Source of the DNA: an uncultured Eubacteriales bacterium
Lineage (GTDB): Bacteria > Bacillota > Clostridia > Christensenellales > CAG-314
Assembly: GCA_948938605.1 (NCBI GenBank)
Contig: CARAIG010000066.1
Coordinates: forward strand, 1 to 22,531
Length of the DNA stretch: 22,531 bases
Direction: 5' to 3'
Part shown: in pieces, positions 7,611 through 13,720 of the stretch
Layout: every line of letters begins with the position of its first letter
Position numbering within the stretch: the stretch's first letter is position 1
Translations under genes and position numbers: made by a program
The notes under the pieces: generated by a model
Told to the model about the DNA's origin: nothing
Databases searched by the model: none
What the model saw: only the letters and a program-made list of their open reading frames with translations

Positions 7611-8522
7611 TTATTCGGCGGGGATTTCGTCGATACTGTCCGAAACGTCGTCGGGGTCGTCGGCAGAATCGCAGTCATTGCAACTGCCGCCGCAAGACGG
7701 ATATACGGGTGTAATGCCAAGTTGTGCAAGGTCGTATTCGTGCAACTCAGTTGCTTCGTCATTGCCGCCGATCGAAACCCGACACACTACCGTTTGCCTT
7801 AGCATATCGACGCTTACAACAATACCTTTGCCGTTTGGCGTTTCTATTTGCGAGTTGATTTTAGGCATAAACTTTAATGTATCGGCGTAGTAATCGTCTT
7901 CGTACTTTAAACAGCACATAAGTCTGCCGCACAAACCGCTGATTTTAGTAGGATTTAACGACAGTCCCTGATGTTTAGCCATCTTGATAGATACGCGCGC
8001 GAAGTCGGCAAGGAAGTCGTTACAGCAGCATACGCGTCCGCAAGGACCTAAACCGCCCTTCATTTTACATTCGTCGCGAATACCTATTTGGCGGAGTTCT
8101 ATCCTAAGTTTAAACGCCGATGCAAGGTCTTTTACAAGTTCGCGGAAGTCGATGCGGTTGTCTGACGTGAAAAAGAATACTACTTTGCTGCCTTCGAATG
8201 CAAATTCGGCATCGACGATCTTCATATCCAAATTGCGTTTATTTGCAAATTCCTGCGCTTGACGTATGGCGGGAAGCCTGCGCGCGGCATTGTCGTTGTA
8301 AGTTTTAGTGTCCTTGTCCGTTGCTTTGCGCACAACGCTTTTAAGTTCGCCCTTGATTTCGTCGTCGGAAATTTCGGTGTTGGCTACCGTTACAAATGTG
8401 TATTCGAGCCCGCGGGACGTTTCCACGATAGCACCGTCGCCTACGTCAAACTGTATGTTATTAGGGGCAAAAAAATACGTTTTGCCCTTTTCCTTAAATT
8501 TTACTCCAATTATTGTTGGCAT
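7611..8522 (-). CDS. ricT: RicT/YaaT, PSP1-domain regulatory iron-sulfur protein
   Basis: Member of the PSP1 family. In Bacillus subtilis RicT joins RicA and RicF in a complex carrying iron-sulfur clusters that guides RNase Y and affects sporulation, competence and biofilm. Seen here: the PSP1 core (residues 1-205) with the conserved Cys groups GPCGRVCCC (Cys161, 165-167) and LCGRLMCC (Cys198, 203, 204). The tail is acidic and holds another cluster, CGGSCNDC. Its position after tmk and holB matches the Bacillus order tmk-yaaQ-yaaR-holB-yaaT, with the small genes missing. The start is ATG 8522 with AAGGAG 8 bases upstream. The whole start region is duplicated in tandem upstream. Confidence 0.93.
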   Translation of the reverse strand: MPTIIGVKFKEKGKTYFFAPNNIQFDVGDGAIVETSRGLEYTFVTVANTEISDDEIKGELKSVVRKATDKDTKTYNDNAARRLPAIRQAQEFANKRNLDMKIVDAEFAFEGSKVVFFFTSDNRIDFRELVKDLASAFKLRIELRQIGIRDECKMKGGLGPCGRVCCCNDFLADFARVSIKMAKHQGLSLNPTKISGLCGRLMCCLKYEDDYYADTLKFMPKINSQIETPNGKGIVVSVDMLRQTVVCRVSIGGNDEATELHEYDLAQLGITPVYPSCGGSCNDCDSADDPDDVSDSIDEIPAE

Positions 8523-8590
8523 AAATTGCTCCTTATGATTAACTTTAAATCAACATAATCCTGCCGAGGCTCACGTAGGGAAACGGCAGC
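8510..8590 (-). repeat. Tandem duplication of the ricT start region, gene-proximal copy
   Basis: Copy 1 covers the first ricT codons, the start codon, Shine-Dalgarno, an AT-rich spacer and a hairpin CTGCCG...CGGCAG (8561-8589). Sixty-three bases (8510-8572) are identical to 8591-8653, an 81-base period. Only the hairpin loops differ. Confidence 0.92.
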
Positions 8591-8603
8591 TTATTGTTGG
8601 CAT
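8571..8603 (-). CDS. Upstream short ORF in the duplicated ricT leader
   Basis: Copy 2 of the duplication carries an intact Shine-Dalgarno (AAGGAG) and ATG at 8603. It reads MPTISCRFPT then TGA (8571-8573). The first four residues equal those of RicT; the rest is encoded by the hairpin of copy 1, and the stop falls inside that hairpin's loop. It lies about 50 bases before the ricT start. Since its initiation region is identical to that of ricT, it is probably translated if transcribed. It may be a simple by-product of the duplication, or a leader peptide that affects ricT translation. Confidence 0.5.
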   Translation of the reverse strand: MPTISCRFPT

Positions 8604-8674
8604 AAATTGCTCCTTATGATTAACTTTAAATCAACATAATCCTGCCGAGGCTCCCGCTTGTGGGATACGGCAGC
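8591..8674 (-). repeat. Tandem duplication of the ricT start region, distal copy
   Basis: Copy 2 repeats the start region (8591-8653). Its hairpin is CTGCCG...CGGCAG at 8642-8673 with an extra inner CCC/GGG stem that copy 1 lacks. Beyond it lies the AATGCGGAATGC repeat module. Confidence 0.9.
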
Positions 8675-8694
8675 TAATTTAATGCGGAATGCAT

Positions 8695-8723
8695 TTTATA
8701 TGTCATGTTGAGCGTAGCAACAA
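8695..8723 (-). promoter_or_regulatory. Candidate ricT promoter inside repeat sequence
   Basis: On the minus strand TTGTTG (8718-8723) and TATAAA (8695-8700) are 17 bases apart. The -35 match is only three of six. The -35 and spacer belong to the interspersed repeat (TGTCATGTTGAGCG...), so the repeat may have supplied the ricT promoter after it separated ricT from holB. Confidence 0.35.
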
Positions 8724-8880
8724 AGTTGCGGAGTTTCGCCAAAGGACGGCGAATGTTGCGAAACATCTGGGAATATGGTATGTAGATTATACGTTGGTTC
8801 CTAGATCCTTCGACTGCGCTCAGGATGACATAATTGGTGTTATTCTTCATTAAAAATGACTTTAAATATATTACACGCCA
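8701..8880. repeat. Interspersed repeat with CAGGATGACAT palindrome
   Basis: Same block order as 4561-4706: a GTTGAGC start, AAACATCTGGGAATATGGTA, CGTTGGTTCCTAGATCCTTC and GCTCAGGATGACAT. Here an extra hairpin-like GGAGTTTCGCC...GGCGAA segment lies in the first part. The right end decays through copies of GATGACAT. There is no gene in it. Confidence 0.75.
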
Positions 8881-8894
8881 GATGACATATTTTT

Positions 8895-8970
8895 TAATGC
8901 GGAATGCGAAATTGCGGTGATGTTTAATTAAATTGGATTGCTTCGTCGCTACCGCTCCTCGCAATGACGT
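8895..8970. repeat. AATGCGGAATGCG module plus TTGCTTCGTCGC palindrome
   Basis: AATGCGGAATGCGAAATTGC leads into GGTGATGTTTAATTAA, then GGATTGCTTCGTCGC and CTCGCAATGACG. The same order is seen at 22258-22337. The last part is a palindromic repeat type common between genes in many bacteria. Confidence 0.7.
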
Positions 8971-9030
8971 TCAGCAAAGCATTGTAATTTTGTCAGAAAC
9001 TTATCTACTACACCAACAAGTAAGGGCTTG

Positions 9031-9154
9031 CTAAGCCCGTAGAAACGAGCAAGACAAGGCAAACAAGACGGCGGCAAGGGAGCGTACTAAATCGTACGTG
9101 ACTGCGCCACCGTTCGCAGTTTAACGCAGTATTGCGAAGTTTATACGGGCTTAG
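9031..9154 (+). repeat. Covarying hairpin element, copy A
   Basis: Ends are CTAAGCCCGTA (9031-9041) and TACGGGCTTAG (9144-9154), perfect inverse complements. Inside, GGCGGC and GCGCC arms enclose the core GGAGCGTACTA...CGTACGTGACT, and the right side carries AGTTTAACGCAGTATTGCG. The element is about 124 bases and shares its layout with copies B, C and D. Its right end contains the holB stop codon. A further GGGCTT (9024-9029) pairs with AAGCCC just outside, perhaps the remnant of another copy's end. Confidence 0.8.
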
Positions 9155-10113
9155 TCGCGTCGGTAATAGCGAATTTGAAGCAAATCCAACAGCAACTGAT
9201 CGACGGTAACGGTTATATTGGCGCCGTTATCCAGTTGGCGTTTGGCTTGCGCTAAACGTTCGATACAATCCTGTGCAGCCGAGATTGTGTAGTTTTGACA
9301 AATTTTGTCAATGCTATCTTTAAACAAGGGAAGCTGTGCAAGCCCGTCGGCAAGACGGACGACGATACTTTCACGCAATAGCAAAGTATAAAAGCCCAAA
9401 AAATCGGCAATGTTTTCCTTAACTTCGAGTATTTGCGCGGCAAACGGCAATGCGTTTTTGGTAGACGTCATATTTTCCGCCGTATCCAATGCTACTTGGT
9501 AACTTTTGACTACTTGCGCATTACTTATAAGACGTTCAGCCGACGACAAACTTCCGCCGCACATTGCGGCGACCATTTGACATACCAAAACATCCAAACC
9601 GCCGCTTTGCAGTTTTTGTTCGATTTGGCTTTGCGGAACTTTGCTTTGTTTTAATACTTGGCAACGGCTGCGCACAGTGGGCAGCAAACTTTCGGCATCG
9701 GTTACGCCTATAAATATGTAGCAACCCGCAGTCGGTTCTTCCAAGGTTTTGAGCAGTTTGTTTTGCCAGATTTCGCAACCTATGCCCGCAACCGAATCCA
9801 CCGCGTTGACCAAAAATACGCGGGATAACGAATTGTCGACGGGGCGTTTGTATGTTTCGTCAACCAAGTACGAAACGTCCGCAACCGTAATGCGGTTTTT
9901 TGTTAAGTCGGTAGGAATGGAAATAACGTCCTGATGTATGCCCTGCGCAACTTTTAGGCAACGTTCGCAGTTGTCGGTTGCCGTATGCGTGTTGCACATA
10001 ACCACTTGCGCGCATTGGTTAAGCAATGCGGGAATGTTGGGTTTTTCGCCGACAACTATATATGCGTGGCTTGCCTTGCCGCTTGCAAAAGCGTTTTTCA
10101 ACAAGTTTAGCAC
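9151..10113 (-). CDS. holB: DNA polymerase III delta-prime subunit
   Basis: Clamp-loader subunit that helps load the beta clamp during DNA replication. Seen: an AAA+ fold beginning SHAYIVVGEKPN, where the Walker A lysine is missing, as is usual for delta-prime; a Cys-rich zinc segment (C...NCERC) near residues 40-60; and the LLKTLEEP and SRC motifs, the latter holding the arginine finger. At 320 residues it is normal. It starts with GTG at 10113, overlapping the tmk stop by 7 bases, with CGGAG 7 bases upstream, so it is translationally coupled to tmk. The TAA stop lies exactly in the terminal inverted repeat of the covarying element. Confidence 0.9.
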   Translation of the reverse strand: MLNLLKNAFASGKASHAYIVVGEKPNIPALLNQCAQVVMCNTHTATDNCERCLKVAQGIHQDVISIPTDLTKNRITVADVSYLVDETYKRPVDNSLSRVFLVNAVDSVAGIGCEIWQNKLLKTLEEPTAGCYIFIGVTDAESLLPTVRSRCQVLKQSKVPQSQIEQKLQSGGLDVLVCQMVAAMCGGSLSSAERLISNAQVVKSYQVALDTAENMTSTKNALPFAAQILEVKENIADFLGFYTLLLRESIVVRLADGLAQLPLFKDSIDKICQNYTISAAQDCIERLAQAKRQLDNGANITVTVDQLLLDLLQIRYYRRD

Positions 10114-10733
10114 GGTAAAACTCCGCGTCTTACTAACGCTTGACGTATTAACGCTTGGGTTTGCTCGCGCGTTCCGCTGGCGTCGATTACTTCGAATTTG
10201 TCGGGATTGGCTTGAATAAGGGATTTGTATCCTTGGTACACCTTGCTGTGGAAACTGAAATCCACCGATTCCAAACGGTCGGTTTTGTCCGCACCGCCTT
10301 TACGCATAAAGGCTTGTTCGGGGGATAAATCGAGAAAAACGGTAAATTCCGGCATATAGTCGCCTACCGCAATGTCGTTTAACGCAACTATATTGTCCAG
10401 TCCCAAACCCCTGCCTAAACCTTGATACACGTAGGACGAATGGACAAAGCGGTCGCAAAAAACAACCTTACCTGCGGACAAAGCGGGCTTAACGATATCC
10501 TTTAAGTGCTGAATACGCGCCGCGGCGTAAAGGAATGCTTCGCACATATCGTCCATTGCGCTGTTGTTGGCGTCAAGAATGATTTTGCGGATTTGTTCGG
10601 CTATGTCGCTGCCGCCCGGTTCACGCGTGAACACGACGTCTAAACCCAATTGTTGGCAGTATTCCTTTAAAGCGCGGGTTTGATACGTCTTGCCGACGCC
10701 GTCGCACCCTTCGAATGTGATAAAATTGCGCAT
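10107..10733 (-). CDS. tmk: Thymidylate kinase
   Basis: Phosphorylates dTMP to dTDP for DNA synthesis. The P-loop is FEGCDGVGKT near residue 10, followed by FTREPGGS, the substrate loop DRFVHSSYVYQG and the lid segment RKGGADKTDRLE. It has 208 residues, the normal length. The start ATG at 10733 has a purine-rich AGGGATGG upstream. A consensus promoter lies at 10767-10795, divergent from the MGMT-family gene. It is the first gene of the tmk-holB unit. Confidence 0.96.
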   Translation of the reverse strand: MRNFITFEGCDGVGKTYQTRALKEYCQQLGLDVVFTREPGGSDIAEQIRKIILDANNSAMDDMCEAFLYAAARIQHLKDIVKPALSAGKVVFCDRFVHSSYVYQGLGRGLGLDNIVALNDIAVGDYMPEFTVFLDLSPEQAFMRKGGADKTDRLESVDFSFHSKVYQGYKSLIQANPDKFEVIDASGTREQTQALIRQALVRRGVLPC

Positions 10734-10766
10734 AATGCACCATCCCTACTTACAAACGTTGCTAGT

Positions 10767-10795
10767 ATTGTACCACAATTTAAAGCAAAATACAA
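10767..10795 (-). promoter_or_regulatory. tmk-holB promoter
   Basis: On the minus strand TTGTAT (10790-10795) and an extended TGG-TACAAT -10 (10767-10772) are separated by 17 bases. Transcription would start near 10760, giving a short leader before the tmk ATG. Confidence 0.75.
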
Positions 10796-10897
10796 GTGTT
10801 ATGTACCGTAAGATAAACGTTTTTATACAATGCGTTACGTAAGTAAATTTTGGAAATAATTTAAATTAATAATGCCGGGTTAAAACGTTTAAAGGCA

Positions 10898-10927
10898 TTG
10901 ACAATTGTGCCGTTTAAAATGTATAAT
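10898..10927 (+). promoter_or_regulatory. Consensus promoter of the MGMT-family operon
   Basis: A perfect TTGACA (10898-10903) and a perfect TATAAT (10922-10927) are 18 bases apart. The expected transcription start, 6-7 bases on, coincides with the ATG at 10934. Confidence 0.85.
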
Positions 10928-10933
10928 TATGTA

Positions 10934-11257
10934 ATGGAAAAACAAAACAAAAACGGATTTTTCGATTTGGTGTACGAAATAGTAAAAACTATTCCGCAAG
11001 GGAAAGTAGCCACTTACGGACAAATTGCAAGGCTTGCGGGGAATGCGCGAATGAGCCGTCAAGTAGGTTGGGCATTGCACGTCAATCCGCAACCGTACGT
11101 TGTGCCTTGTCACCGAGTGGTAAACAGGCTGGGCAACCTTGCGCCGTCGTTTGCATTTGGCGGGGAACAAATACAAAAGCAACTGTTAGTATCCGAAGGG
11201 GTGCTTTTTACCGACGAATACACAGTTGATATGGAACAATGCTTGTGGAAAGCGTAA
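10934..11257 (+). CDS. Small MGMT-family (O6-alkylguanine transferase-like) protein
   Basis: The protein is 107 residues and consists only of the DNA-binding/active-site domain of the methylguanine methyltransferase family. It shows IPQGKVATYGQIARLAG, the helix-turn-helix part, and PYVVPCHRVV with the acceptor cysteine in PCHR. Alkyltransferase-like proteins usually have Trp in place of this Cys, so transfer activity is possible; the N-terminal domain of full-length enzymes is missing. An in-frame extension upstream contains the promoter and can be excluded. No Shine-Dalgarno precedes ATG 10934, and the promoter predicts a start at this ATG, so the mRNA is probably leaderless. It is first in an operon with two small membrane-anchored proteins. 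Confidence 0.88.
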   Translation: MEKQNKNGFFDLVYEIVKTIPQGKVATYGQIARLAGNARMSRQVGWALHVNPQPYVVPCHRVVNRLGNLAPSFAFGGEQIQKQLLVSEGVLFTDEYTVDMEQCLWKA

Positions 11258-11276
11258 TAAAAAGGAAAAACAAGAT

Positions 11277-11642
11277 ATGCTGGACAAAAAGACATCCGCA
11301 GTGTTGGAACTGCTTAAAAACAAAACGGAAAACAATTACAAGGTTTTAGATAAAAAACAGTTGATTGACGAATTGCCCGCAAAGTTAAAAATAGATTTGC
11401 CGAGTTTGGCGGCAATAATTACTTTCCTTACCGAAAACGAATACGTAAGCGTAAAGTATCAAGACAAAGACGAAATTTGCGTTGCCACCACCATCAAAGC
11501 GGACAGTTACTTAGACGGCGAAAAGGACTTGCAGCAAAAAGCAAAGCTGACTAATTCGCAAGCGGTATTGTTGTTTGTGGGCGTGTTTTTTGCAGCGTTT
11601 TTAGGCGCATTGGCGGCTATATTTATAGGAAAGTTATTTTAG
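11277..11642 (+). CDS. Small protein with C-terminal membrane anchor, unknown function (first of pair)
   Basis: I do not recognise a named family. It has 121 residues: a soluble N-terminal part of about 85 residues that looks like a winged helix by pattern (helical repeats, then LTENEYVSVKYQDKDEICV as a wing), a Lys-rich linker, and one membrane helix (AVLLFVGVFFAAFLGALAAI) near the C-terminus. The start ATG 11277 follows AAAGGA. A longer frame to 11226 overlaps the upstream gene and lacks a ribosome binding site. The gene begins 19 bases after the MGMT-family stop. It is related to the next gene: both begin ML(D/N)KK, share the P-x-K-x-K-x-x-L spacing and end in one membrane helix. Confidence 0.75.
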   Translation: MLDKKTSAVLELLKNKTENNYKVLDKKQLIDELPAKLKIDLPSLAAIITFLTENEYVSVKYQDKDEICVATTIKADSYLDGEKDLQQKAKLTNSQAVLLFVGVFFAAFLGALAAIFIGKLF

Positions 11643-11660
11643 TTAAAAGGGGCGCACACT

Positions 11661-12029
11661 ATGTTAAATAAAAAAGAAGTTGCAGTTATGCGTACGGTTT
11701 ACGACGCTTGCAAGATTAACAACGACAGCTGCATAATTACCGACGAAAGGATAATCCAGTCCACCCCCGAAAAGTTTAAACTGACGTTAGCGCAGACCGA
11801 TACGATCCTGCGTCAATTGGAATACGACGGATATTTCGAATGCACCAAAAGCGACCGCGACGGCAAGTTGGTAAACGTAATTATCCTAAAACAAAAAGGC
11901 AAAGCGTTTAAGCGCGAATTGGTACAGCGCAGGCGGGAACTAATAAATTCGTTTATTATGCGTATAGTGTTTGCGGCGGCGGGCGCCGTTGTTGCGCTTG
12001 TGGTAAACAAACTACTGCAACTGCTATAA
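11661..12029 (+). CDS. Small protein with C-terminal membrane anchor, unknown function (second of pair)
   Basis: It has 122 residues. The N-terminal 90 resemble a winged-helix domain (ILRQLEYDGYFECTKSDRDG would be the recognition helix and wing, followed by VNVIILKQKGKAF). A basic stretch, RELVQRRREL, then leads to one membrane helix (IVFAAAGAVVALVVNKLL). The basic residues before the helix predict a cytoplasmic N-domain. AAGGGG (11646-11651) lies about 9 bases before the ATG and the gene follows its paralogue after 18 bases. A role as a membrane-tethered regulator is an inference only; the fold could also be a protein-interaction module. Confidence 0.75.
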   Translation: MLNKKEVAVMRTVYDACKINNDSCIITDERIIQSTPEKFKLTLAQTDTILRQLEYDGYFECTKSDRDGKLVNVIILKQKGKAFKRELVQRRRELINSFIMRIVFAAAGAVVALVVNKLLQLL

Positions 12030-12041
12030 AACATTAAAGAC

Positions 12042-12078
12042 AAGCGACGGAAGTTTTTTTTGTAGACTTCCGTCGCTT
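12042..12078. terminator. Bidirectional terminator
   Basis: AAGCGACGGAAGT (12042-12054) pairs perfectly over 13 bases with ACTTCCGTCGCTT (12066-12078), with an 11-base loop and T-rich flanks on the plus strand (TTTATTTTA). It lies between two convergent transcription units and probably serves both. Confidence 0.92.
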
Positions 12079-12082
12079 TATT

Positions 12083-12946
12083 TTACTTAAATAATTTGTC
12101 CACCGCCGTTTGGTCGTAGATGTACTTTTTACCGCAAAAGTGACAGCACACTTCAATTTGTCCCTGTTCGTCGATTACCGCCTGCGCTTCGGTTTTGCCT
12201 AAGCTTTTAACCACACGGTCGATTTTGCGTTTGCCGCAGTTGCACTTGTATTTTACTTCGACGCGTTCGGTAAAGACCAAATCGAATTCGCCGAAGAAAC
12301 GGCGGATTACCTCCTCGGCGGAACTGCCGTCGAATTGGTAACTCATTTCGTCCATAGCGTACATTACCGTTTCGATGCGGAAAAGCAAATCGTCGGGGCA
12401 ATTGGGCATTATTTGAACAAGCACGCCCCCTGCCGACTTGCACCGCTGTTTGTTTGTAAGTCCTACTCCCAAAGTGACTCCGCAAGGCTGCTGTTCGCTT
12501 GTGGCAAAATAGTAAGCAAAATCATTGGCGATTTCGCCGCTTATAAGTTTTGACGAACCTACATAAGGCTGTTTTAAACCTATGTCTTTTATTACGGTTA
12601 AAGTTCCGCCTTTACCGACTGCTTGTCCTACGTCCAGTGTTCCGTCCGCTTTAAACACGCTTTCGGCTTGCGGATTGACGATATCCCCTTTAACATTTCC
12701 TAATGCGTCGGCGCAGACCGTTATTTTGCCTAACGCGCCGCCGCCGTCGATTATTGCGGTTAAATAGTCCTGCTCGTTTTTAAGTTCCTTACCCAAAAGC
12801 AACGCCATTGTAAGGGCGCGCCCCATAGCGACTGTCGCTATCGGCGACAAGTTGTGTATTTTTACCGCCTTGTTTACTATCGACTTTGTTTCCACAGCGG
12901 AAACTATTATGCTGTTGTTTATTAATGCTTTTACCAATGTAGACAT
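12083..12946 (-). CDS. hslO: Redox-regulated chaperone Hsp33
   Basis: Cytoplasmic holdase chaperone activated by oxidation. The C-terminal zinc switch is present: Cys235-X-Cys237 (KCNCGKR) and Cys268-X-X-Cys271 (CHFC), with an extra Cys267. The N-terminal domain shows the usual MGRALTMALLLGKELK and the glycine-rich DGGGALGKI. At 287 residues it is normal. The start is ATG 12946. It follows the methyltransferase gene after 39 bases on the same strand and precedes the terminator at 12042-12078, so it is probably the last gene of a three-gene unit. Confidence 0.96.
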   Translation of the reverse strand: MSTLVKALINNSIIVSAVETKSIVNKAVKIHNLSPIATVAMGRALTMALLLGKELKNEQDYLTAIIDGGGALGKITVCADALGNVKGDIVNPQAESVFKADGTLDVGQAVGKGGTLTVIKDIGLKQPYVGSSKLISGEIANDFAYYFATSEQQPCGVTLGVGLTNKQRCKSAGGVLVQIMPNCPDDLLFRIETVMYAMDEMSYQFDGSSAEEVIRRFFGEFDLVFTERVEVKYKCNCGKRKIDRVVKSLGKTEAQAVIDEQGQIEVCCHFCGKKYIYDQTAVDKLFK

Positions 12947-12985
12947 TTTGTTTACCTGCTTGTTAGGTTAAATTTATAAATAATT

Positions 12986-13720
12986 TTACTCGGTTGCCGC
13001 GCCGCACTTTTTTACTGCATAAAAAGTAATCCTTTGCGAAGTAGGCTTTAACGGCAGACCGTAATCGGCAGTTACTTCGGCAACGGCAAAGCCTGCCTGT
13101 TTTAACGCCTGTTCAACTTCAAACTGCTTGTGAATGTACTGAACGTGACTTTCGTCAAAACGACGGTAAAGCCCGTTTTGGTTTTCGAACAAAGTAATAT
13201 CCATTGTTACGCTGCGCGAACTTAGTTTATTTGTCCAAAGCAGCGTTGCGCTGTCCCCGTCATCGTAAAAAACGTTGTTTCCTAAAATTTCAGTCAATTT
13301 GTATTGGGACGAAATATCGAAAACAAAGGGCGCTCCGTCGTTTAACGAATCGGCAACGCGCACAAAGAACGGATAAAGTTCGTCAGGTTTTAGATAGTTT
13401 ACTCCGTCGTTGACGCAAGTAACCATATCCGTTTTGCGCAGTATTTGCAGTTTGCGCATATCTTGCAAGACAAACGTCGCTTTGCATTTGCCCGAAGCGA
13501 CGTTTAGCATTTGACTGCTTGCGTCGGTTGCGGTAACGCTAAGCCCCGCTTGACAAAGCAGTTCGGTCATTTTGCCCGTACCGCAAGCAACGTCAACTGC
13601 CGTTTTGACGTTGTGCAACTTTGCCTTACTTAACAAATATTGCGACCAACGTACGTAGTCGCAATCTTGTGACGAAAACTCGTCGTAATATTTAGATAAA
13701 ATAGTATAACTGTTACTCAT
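12986..13720 (-). CDS. Class I SAM-dependent methyltransferase
   Basis: Rossmann-fold methyltransferase of 244 residues. Motif I is VDVACGTGKMTELL (SAM binding), followed by TATDASSQML (the acidic residue binding the ribose), then MRKLQILRKTDMVTCVND and FVFDISSQY as motifs II-III. It resembles the YqeM-like/methyltransferase type 11-25 group found in Bacillota; the substrate is unknown. A longer frame to 13843 lies in the upstream gene's tail. I choose ATG 13720, which overlaps that gene's stop in the form ATGAGTAA and so is probably translated by coupling. Confidence 0.85.
   Translation of the reverse strand: MSNSYTILSKYYDEFSSQDCDYVRWSQYLLSKAKLHNVKTAVDVACGTGKMTELLCQAGLSVTATDASSQMLNVASGKCKATFVLQDMRKLQILRKTDMVTCVNDGVNYLKPDELYPFFVRVADSLNDGAPFVFDISSQYKLTEILGNNVFYDDGDSATLLWTNKLSSRSVTMDITLFENQNGLYRRFDESHVQYIHKQFEVEQALKQAGFAVAEVTADYGLPLKPTSQRITFYAVKKCGAATE

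Noticed and set aside
8674..8964. 96-codon minus-strand frame upstream of ricT
   Set aside because: It is made of the interspersed repeats, and the same peptides would be read from other copies. There is no ribosome binding site.
9031..9154. Intrinsic terminator for holB at hairpin element A
   Set aside because: The ends pair well, but no T-run follows on the minus strand, and the same element occurs away from gene ends (copies B and D), so I list it as a repeat only.
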